A program made the position numbers and the translations under genes. Positions 56,881 through 64,000 of a stretch of DNA of 64,000 nucleotides are shown one piece after another (position 1 is the first letter of the stretch; the number at the start of each line of letters is the position of its first letter). The DNA comes from Brachypterus glaber (lineage: Eukaryota; Arthropoda; Insecta; Coleoptera; Kateretidae): the NCBI GenBank assembly GCA_958510825.1, contig OY294044.1:44677851-44741850 (forward strand), given 5' to 3'. Under the pieces are notes generated by a model, which was not told where the DNA came from, did no database searches, and worked only from the letters and a program-made list of their open reading frames with translations.

Positions 56881-57628
56881 AAAAAACAAAATTCCAAAAT
56901 TTTCAAACAGGGAAAGCAATAATATATTATCCTTTTTTAAGACATAACTATTATATATATAAAAGAAAAAAAATTAAGTAATTAACAAGCAAGTTTGTAG
57001 CTCCAAAATAAATTAATTTTAACTACATACAACTACGTAATTCTCGCTGTATACTTACTAAAAATCATTAAAAGACTTTAATAAAACTTTGTAAAAGCAA
57101 AATCTAAGTGAAACCAAACCTAAAAGTATTAAAATCTTTAAAATGACAAAAATTGCGCATAGAACTTTCTAACTCCAAAAGAAATAAATTTCAACTACAT
57201 AGAACTATGTAATTCTTGATATATACTACAAATTATTGAAGATAAAACGTTGTATAAGCAAAATCTAAGTTAAACCAAATCTGAAAGTATTAAAATCTCA
57301 AAAATTACAAAAATGTCGAATAGAACCTTGTAACCCTGACCTGACGATATGTCTAATGGATATCCTATAGTAAAACTTCGATTTTCTTAATAAAATAGTT
57401 TTATTAGCAGGACCTGATTTTTATCTAAATGACACCTAATAATAAATACTTTTATAGGTGGGTACACGCAATAAACAGTTCATTTTTACTATTAATAAAA
57501 TAAATTTAATTAAAAAATGCCGTAAAGACATTTAATGCTACGCATTCCATCATATACTCTTCACTGTAAGTTAAAACTATTTAAAACTCAAAATAATTCA
57601 AAAGTTAGAAAAAAAGCGAGAAAGAGTC
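56881..57628. other. Non-coding stretch with a diverged direct repeat
   Basis: About 57000-57170 and 57165-57330 share 'taactacat', 'gcaaaatctaagt', 'aaaccaaa' and 'aaagtattaaaatct' in order, a diverged duplication of about 150 bp. No gene. Confidence 0.45.
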
Positions 57629-57700
57629 GTATCAGGGGATGGGATTCGAACTTAAGACCTCTTAGAGGCAATATGTCTTCTAATAAGAGTAAAATACGTC
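57628..57700 (-). other. tRNA-like remnant
   Basis: The minus strand has 'cttaagttcgaatcccatcc', a B-box match, with upstream 'attgcctctaagag'. It does not close into a full acceptor stem, so I read it as a SINE head or decayed tRNA rather than a gene. Confidence 0.3.
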
Positions 57701-57727
57701 GATCGGACTTTTTCTTTAGCCTTTTCC

Positions 57728-57983
57728 TCACAGAAAAAATAAATCCTTGAACAGAGAACACGTGTTTTTCGTTATGTTCAAAGCCATATTCTCTTGTTTC
57801 AAGGCTACTATTTCTTTGAACCAAAGTCCTTAAATGAAGACGGGTTTTTAAATGAAGATCAGTGATCCTTATTCAGGTACATTAACTTTGGTTCTAAGAA
57901 ATGCTAGCCTTAAAATAAGAGTATATGGCTTTGAACATATCGAAAGACACGTGTCCTTGGTTCAAGGAATCCTTTTTTCTATG
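57728..57983. mobile_element. Diverged foldback MITE, ACAYAGAAAA family
   Basis: Arms match 53644-53802 ('ttcaaagccatattctcttg', 'gacacgtgtccttggttcaa'), with an extra central segment ('gaagacgggtttttaaatga') of about 90 bp. Confidence 0.7.
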
Positions 57984-58063
57984 CTTTAGCCTTTTCCGTT
58001 TTTTTTTTTAAGTTAAACCACTGTAACATTTTTGTTTTTGTGGGAATTCGTTTCAAAAACAAT

Positions 58064-58228
58064 ACATAGAAAACACGGATTCCTTGAATCAAGGACACGT
58101 GTCTTTGTATATGTTCAAAGCCATATTCTCCTGTTTCAAGGGTGGAATTTTCTTGAAACAAGAGAATATGGATTTGAACATATACAAAGACACGTGTCCT
58201 TGGTTCAAGGAATCCGTTTTTTCTATGT
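58064..58228. mobile_element. Foldback MITE, ACAYAGAAAA family
   Basis: The best-preserved copy: 'acatagaaaacacggattcc' mirrors 'ggaatccgttttttctatgt', and 'aggacacgtgtctttgtata' mirrors 'tatacaaagacacgtgtcct'. Almost the whole 165 bp is one hairpin. Confidence 0.88.
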
Positions 58229-58365
58229 AGGGATCTCCCTCTCATAGAACTGGAGTTTTCCGAGTCGATCGGATAATTCGTTTTTATCGTATAGACAAAA
58301 AACGTCAGACATCAGACAGACAGGGGGCATTTATTTATGATATTCATTAATACTCGTCACAGGCA

Positions 58366-58960
58366 GGGCCGTAGCAAAAAAGATTTGGTGGGGGGGGAGA
58401 GGGGGTCAAAAATTACAACTTTTTTTAGCCTAAAAAAACAACTTTTTTCCTCCACAAAAAAGCTTTGTCCGTTTTTACCCCTGACCAAAATTTTGATGAG
58501 ACTAAAAAAAAGATCATCAGCTCCAAAAAAAGTTTTGTCCTTTTGAACTTTTTACCCCTGATATTTTTATGACTAAAAAAGGGTTTTTACACCCCTGACC
58601 CAAATTTTGATGACTAAAAAAAAGTCCCTCACCTCAAAAAAAAAGCTTTGTTCATAACAGTTTTTACCTCTGACCAAAATTTTGATGACTAAAAAAAAAG
58701 TCCTCAAAAGTAAAAAAAATCTTTGTCCGTGACAGTTTTTACTTTTACCCCTAACCAAAATTTTGACCTTTTTGATGAAATATACAACTTTTGTATGTTG
58801 AATCCTTTCAATATACGACTTTTTTTTTGAAAAATATACAACTTTTGTATTTTAAATCCATAAAATATACGACTTCTTTTGCTTGGATTAATTAAATATA
58901 CAACTTTTCAAGATGGCTGGGGGGACCATCCCCCCACATTCCCCTCTGGCCACAGGGAAA
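58366..58960. mobile_element. CAGGGCCGTAGC-start repeat element
   Basis: It begins 'cagggccgtagcaaaaaaga' and a G-run, like the hAT-like MITE at 52749, and seems to end near 'tctggccacaggg'. The inside is expanded by a minisatellite at 58460-58765. The ends are not certain and no target duplication was found. Confidence 0.5.
58460..58765. repeat. Minisatellite, about five units of 55-75 bp
   Basis: Each unit follows the order 'ctttgtcc', 'tttttacccctgaccaaaat', 'tttgatgactaaaaaaaagt', 'cctcacctcaaaaaaaag', with length variation in A-runs. Confidence 0.8.
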
Positions 58961-59190
58961 TTTTGAACAAAAAGGTAACCAAAATTTTGACCTTTTTGTT
59001 GATATATACAACTTTTGTATGTTGAATCCTTGCAATATACGAATTTTTATTTGAAAAATATACAACTTTTGTATTTTAAATCCATAAAATATACGACTTC
59101 TTTTGCTTGGATCAATAAAATATACAACTTTTCAAGATGGCTGGGGGACCATCCCCCCCTGGTCACAGGGACATTTTGAACAAAAAGGTA
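58755..59190. repeat. Tandem duplication of about 224 bp
   Basis: 'ttttgacctttttgatgaaa' at 58761 and its relative at 58985 start two units that share 'tacaacttttgtatgttgaa', 'aaatccataaaatatacgac', 'ttcttttgcttggat' and 'caagatggctgggggaccat'. Confidence 0.85.
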
Positions 59191-59254
59191 TTTTATACCA
59201 GAGAGTGTTTATTTTTAAAGTTTCTTATTTTTTACGAAACACAATTGTACCTAA

Positions 59255-59481
59255 GGGAACGTTCAAGTATTACGTAACGCAAAATGTACCAGAATTCATA
59301 CACTTCATACCACGGTCATCGCGTTATTCAAGGCTGTAGAGATTTCATATTTTGGCTACCCCCCCTATTAGGGGGGGTAGCCAAAATATGAAATTTCTAT
59401 AATCTATAATAACGCGAGAACCGGAGTATCAAGTGTATGAATTTTGGTACAATTTGCGTTACGTAATACTTGAACGTTCGC
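59255..59481. mobile_element. PIF/Harbinger-like MITE, 227 bp, TAA duplication
   Basis: Same family as 49880-50118: GGGAACGTTCAAGTATTACG start, mirrored arms, central 'taccccccctattaggggggg'. TAA at 59252-59254 and 59482-59484. Confidence 0.85.
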
Positions 59482-59484
59482 TAA

Positions 59485-60035
59485 GAATTTTTAGTCTAGG
59501 ACATTTTCAAACGACTTGAAACTAAGGCATTATACTCTTCTACCGCTTATGCGCTGTGGAGAGCATAATAATAAAATAAAAGTAATAAAAAGGAACTAAA
59601 AAATCTCAATTATTTAAATTAAATTCTTTGAATTTATTACCCTAATTTTCTAGAAAGGCATCAAAATAAATCTTAATATTTTTTTTAATAATTTCTAATT
59701 AAATTATATAAATTATATAATTTTGTTACATTAACTGTATAGATATAATAAGTTAAATAATTAAATTTACCATAAACGTTAAGATTACCTAGATATACTC
59801 TACAAAGAAAAGTAGAAGTAACGACCAAGTGTAAGAATAATTTCTCACCAAATTTAAACGAATTATCTTTTAGTATCCTAGTGTTTTTTTTATTACTTTT
59901 ATGTGTTAAAATACAATTTAACCTTCACGAAGAAAAGTAATTAATTAATTTTGTAGTTACATTAACTAATTGAGGACAGCTTTTTTTAACTAATAAATAC
60001 TTGTCCTCTGTTAGTGTATTTATTTATTTTAGCAT
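59485..60035. other. Non-coding stretch
   Basis: AT-rich; nothing recognised. Confidence 0.4.
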
Positions 60036-60672
60036 TTGGCTCATTCCACGCCAAATAGGACCCTAAAAGGGCAATTTTGGACATCGACTTCTTCGATTTT
60101 AATCATTTTTGGTATACTCGCTCTACGTATGCTTAATAAGAACTTATATAATTTTCAGATTTTTTTGGCCATTATTTATGGAGTTACGGCCTTTTGAAAT
60201 TGGCCAAAATTGCAAAAGTCACTAAAACAGCCCGTTTTTAAACAGCTCTATCTCAGTAACGCTAAAAGATACAGATTTAAAAAAATATATATTTTAAAGC
60301 CATTTTGTTGTATTTTAATATGTTTTAAAGATATGTAAAATTTAGTGATTTTGGTGATAGTCACCAAAGTCGCCAATGTTTGGTGACGATTATCTCAGAA
60401 TACGCCATCTTTGATTTTTTTAATAAAAAGATATAATAATCTGTAGATCTTTCTCTAACCATTTGCCAAAATTCATAATGGGACGATCATGGGATTGCCT
60501 TGGGCAAAATATTAAAGATATAAATTTCAGTCAAAATTTCATTTCCCAACCACTTTTTAACGCAGTGTTTAATAATACTACCCGGTATTTTTGAAATGGA
60601 AATGTTGATATATTTAATAACTATTTTATATTTACCTGCAATATTTTTTCCTACTTTTGGTATACATATATA

Positions 60673-60700
60673 CTAGCAGTGGACCCGTTATTCGCACGGG
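60673..60700 (-). mobile_element. Helitron-like 3' end
   Basis: On the minus strand: hairpin CCCGTGCGAATAACGGG (60700-60684), seven bases, then CTAG followed by T. A GC hairpin closely upstream of CTAG with insertion before T is the signature of a Helitron 3' terminus. The 5' end and any Rep-helicase gene are not found, so this is at best a non-autonomous remnant. Confidence 0.6.
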
Positions 60701-60810
60701 AATTTAGTTTTAGGAATTAATCAGACTAACATCAGTTCTTTTAATGCAATAATAAGATACTTACATAATATGTTTTGGGAAACCTTGAATTGAGTTTATA
60801 TACATATGTA

Positions 60811-60840
60811 CTAGCTGTGTTACCCAATCTTCGCATAAGG
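60811..60840 (-). mobile_element. Second, decayed Helitron-like 3' end
   Basis: The minus strand has 'cttatgcgaagattgggtaa', then 'cacagCTAG' followed by T, a degraded form of the end at 60673-60700, same orientation, 138 bases away. Confidence 0.5.
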
Positions 60841-62115
60841 AATCTAATTTAAATTTTACTTTCTTCTACTGCGTTAGTATTTTTTTTATTTTTTTTTTAT
60901 TTTATCGTCGTTTAATATACAAAATAAAATAGTTTACCAATATAAATCTGTGTGTCGGTCAATCTGTAGATCTGTCTGTCCAAGAAAATTAGTGATTACT
61001 ATAACTTGAGAGCGCTTTGAGCTAAAGACTTCAAATTTTAAATATAGGTTCCTTATTCAAACAATTCGGCTACGATTTTTTTGACCCCCTTACTTCACCT
61101 CAACATTTACCAAAAACAATTCCAGCTAAAAACGTTTGGGCTCGTTCCATGACAAATCAAACACAAAATATTCAATTTTAAACACAGATTTCTTCGATTT
61201 GTCTGATTTTTGGCTTATATAGCATACGTACGTATGCTACGCATGCTTAATGTCAATTTGCTTTTTTTAGATTCTTTTGACATTAAACAATGTTAAGTAA
61301 ACATAGTAGGCTTTACAAAAAATGGCTAGTTATAATTAATTGCTTATTTAAACAAATTATAGAATATTATGAATGTCTAAAACATTCTGTAAAATGCAAA
61401 AATAAGTTAGGCAAGAACTTTAATAAAAATCTAATTATTAAAATTTCCGTGCGAAAAACGGGTTCTTGGCTAGTTATATTAAAAAAATTAATCAATTAAC
61501 TTATAATTCCATTTGCAAAAAAAGTTCATTTTAGTTTAAATTTGATTGAGGTAAAGTTAACATACAAAGTACATCAAACTGTGGTCATAATATTACCAAT
61601 AAATAAAAAATTGAGTTGCTACTATACTTTTAAAAATTTACCAAAGACGAATATATGGCGGTCCCATTTTGAAATTTGGGTAACTGTTAGAGAAATGTCT
61701 GTAGTTTAACATATATTTAAAAAAAGAAAATCGAAGATGGCGTATTTTGAGTAAAATGTCACCAAAAATTGGTTACTTTGGTGACTATCACCAAAATCAC
61801 CAAACTTTGATTTACTTTATTATCAAAATAACTTCCAACTAACAAACTTTAAAATACACTTTGTCTGAAGTCTCTATATCTTACCGTTATAGAGATACAG
61901 CCGTTTAAAAATTATACGTTTTAGAAAAATTGGGCATTTTTGTCATCTTTAAAAGGCCATAACTACAAATATAAATGTCAAAAAAAATCTGAAAAAAAAT
62001 CAGGTTCTTTTTGGACAAACATAGCACACTTGAGCCGAAAATAGAGCAAATCAAAGAAGTCAAAGTTTTCCTTAGGTCCTATTTGGCACAAAATCACCCA
62101 TTTTATACAGTGGCA

Positions 62116-62160
62116 TGGAGAGCCCCAAATAAGCTTCTGGCTTGTACTAGGGGCTCTCCA
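62116..62160. repeat. Short perfect hairpin
   Basis: TGGAGAGCCCC and GGGGCTCTCCA, 11-bp arms around a 23-base loop. There is no T-run pattern suggesting a terminator in this eukaryotic setting. Confidence 0.85.
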
Positions 62161-63329
62161 TTAATTTTGAGAAAAAAATAGTCGAAATATTTACAAAGTT
62201 GACAATTAATACTTTAAGTTTCCAAAAAATCTTCAATTAAAATAAATCGACGCATATGGCTTCATTTTCGTATTATTCCTTAATTTTCCTTCATCTTCCA
62301 AGATTCTTTTTTATTTTTAGTATTCTATTTAATTTAATTTTAAACATGACAGCTTTTTTAATTTCTATTAATGTAACTTTTTACTTCTCTCGGTGTAATA
62401 ATTTATAATTATTTATTTATTTTACAATTTACAATCGGGGTTACTAAATCAGTGTATAAACTCCAAATAACTCGAGTAAATTCACTGTTAAATTACAGTA
62501 AATTCCTAAAGGGAAATTCTATGTAAATTTACACGAAATTAGAAATCCTTGCAAAACATTTAATCGGTTAATATGTAATTTCTTTAAATCTCATTTTTCA
62601 AAGATCTCAAGAACGTTTAGACTTGATTGCGCATTAACCTATTTCCACTTTCCCCATCTTAAGATTTTTTTTATTATTTAAATATAGTATCTTTGGCATT
62701 AAATATTAAAAGAAAAAATATATTTTTAAGATGGAAAAGGGTGCAGTAATGTCAATATTAGGTACCAGATTTACCATGACATACGTTTCTCAACAGTCTG
62801 GGCGCAAGTAACAAATCTAGGAATGTAAAATTAATTGAGATTGATAAATATTATTTCTAATTTATAAATTAGAAAGTTTGATCTTTATTTTTATTGTTGC
62901 TTTTTTTCGCAAGCCTTAAATTTATAGAAAATCTATGGATTTCTTATTTTGCTTCCTTAATAAGCATCTCTAATGAACTTTCATTATTATTACTATTCTA
63001 ATAAAATGCAATAATTTATTTTGTAGGAAGAGATATCGAGATCATTTTAATTATAGGGTCACTGCAGTGAACCATAAGCGTATCCAATATTTTTCGTATT
63101 TTTCGTACCTACCGACATTTAATTTTGAAATTTTCTGACTTTCCCTGACCAAAATTTAAATTTTTCCTAACCTGAAAGTAAATAATAATACATTTTTTAT
63201 CACAATTTTCTTAATGATATCAGTATTTGAAAATGTATCCCTTTTAAATTTTAAGGCTTTTTTATGCAGGTTTAAGAATATTTAGGTTTAAAAGTTCATA
63301 AATGTATTAAATCGGGTCGGTCAAGTTAG
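62161..63329. other. Non-coding stretch
   Basis: No gene or complete element recognised on either strand. Confidence 0.45.
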
Positions 63330-64000
63330 CCCCCCCCCCAGTTAAAACTTAGGGTCGAAAAATACATAGGTAGTTTGCACACAACTTGCACAACCAAAAA
63401 AAAAAAAAGCTTGCGCACTAACCATTGGTTAATTATATGAAAAAAACCGTGGGGGGGGCTAACTTGACCTTAGCCCCTCCCAGTAAAAAAGTTAAAATTT
63501 TTCACTACAATCTAATAGTAAATAGCTTGCACAAGCTTGTACAACCAAAATAAAAGCTTGCGCACCCTTAACAAGAGCGGTGAGGGGTAAATAATGTTTA
63601 CCGTCAGCCCCCCCCCCCCAGAACTAAAATTGACCGAAAAATGTTGTAGTATGTTAAAAAAAAGCTTGCACAACCTTGCACAACCAAAATAAAAGCTTGC
63701 GCACCCTTAAAATGAGCGGTAACGGGTAAATAATGTTTACCGTCAGCCCCCCTCCCAGAACGAAAATTGACCGAAAAATGTTGTAGTATGTTAAAAAAAA
63801 AAGCTTGCACAACCTTGCACAACCAAAATAAAAGCTTGCGCACCCTTAACAAGAGCGGTAACGGCTAAATAATGTTTACCGTCAGCCCCCCCCCCCAGAA
63901 CTAAAATTGACCGAAAAATGTTGTAGTATGTTAAAAAAAAGCTTGCACAACCTTGCACAACCAAAATAAAAGCTTGCGCACCCTTAACATGAGCGGTAAC
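63330..64000. repeat. Tandem satellite, about 140-bp unit, runs off the edge
   Basis: The phrase 'agcttgcacaa' recurs at 63522, 63663, 63802 and 63940 (spacing 141, 139, 138). Each unit holds 'aaccaaaataaaagcttgcg', 'cacccttaacaagagcggt', 'gtaaataatgtttaccgtca' and a C-run of 7 to 13 bases. The first unit (63330-63470) is diverged. The last three are nearly identical. Confidence 0.92.

Larger units (their letters stand above)
60036..62105. mobile_element. Foldback element with internal insertions
   Basis: Inverse pairs: 'ccaaataggaccctaaaa' (60051) with 'ccttaggtcctatttggcac' (62071), 'ttggtgatagtcaccaaagt' (60350) with 'actttggtgactatcaccaa' (61776), and 'agaatacgccatctt' with 'gaagatggcgtatttt'. 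The loop 60640-61620 holds Helitron-like ends and another copy of the 'cggtcaatctg' module found in the 50.8-kb foldback. A second 'ggctcgttccatgaca' end at 61137 suggests a nested relative. Confidence 0.75.

Noticed and set aside
57588..58247. Several 70-88-codon frames on both strands
   Set aside because: All lie in the mirrored arms of foldback MITEs, which keeps both strands open by chance.
62116..62160. Rho-independent terminator
   Set aside because: The hairpin is not followed by a T-run next to any gene and the DNA is eukaryotic.

Overview
The window looks like a piece of an AT-rich animal genome, most likely an insect or other arthropod. It is dense in transposable elements of insect type: a Ty3/gypsy retrotransposon whose primer-binding site matches an insect-like tRNA-Lys, BEL/Pao gag pieces, APE-type LINEs, tRNA-derived SINEs, TTAA-flanked piggyBac-like MITEs, Helitron-type ends and many foldback MITEs. 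No bacterial or organellar gene and no convincing host gene was found. I cannot name the species. One 200-N assembly gap lies at 5769-5968.

Layout. 1-14000 is AT-rich non-coding DNA with foldback elements (3026-4525, 5969-6653, 10690-11680, 12509-12645, 12651-13014), small tandem repeats and a LINE 3' scrap near 8.1 kb. 14008-25795 is a large, imperfect inverted repeat. Its arms hold LTR-like sequence leading into fragments of a BEL/Pao gag gene that point toward each other. It is further broken by a SINE with a 17-bp target duplication, a 948-bp MITE with a 9-bp duplication, two copies of a 970-bp TTAA-flanked MITE, a tandem duplication of about 1.68 kb, and a 3.7-kb LINE that landed in only one of the two tandem copies. 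The order of events can be read: BEL, then TTAA MITE, then tandem duplication, then LINE.

26650-39027 is a Ty3/gypsy element on the minus strand. It has two LTRs of about 2.05 kb, a long leader, gag, and pol (protease, reverse transcriptase, RNase H, integrase); no env is present. Gag and pol overlap at a canonical -1 slippery heptamer (A AAA AAC). The primer-binding site with the adjoining LTR end is repeated as a decaying 37-bp tandem array, and an RNA hairpin pair is duplicated in the leader. A 5'-truncated LINE on the plus strand splits gag near codon 20, so this copy cannot make intact Gag.

39-64 kb is again gene-free and MITE-rich: a SINE (40.7 kb), a small TTAA MITE (41.0 kb), a LINE nested in a MITE (41.9-43.0 kb), a near-continuous run of foldback elements from 44.8 to 62.1 kb including PIF/Harbinger-like (TAA duplication) and hAT-like (8-bp duplication) copies, two Helitron-like 3' ends, and a tandem satellite of about 140 bp that runs off the right edge. 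The only coding sequences are retroelement genes, most of them disrupted; the pol reading frame of the Ty3/gypsy element is the one long intact gene.
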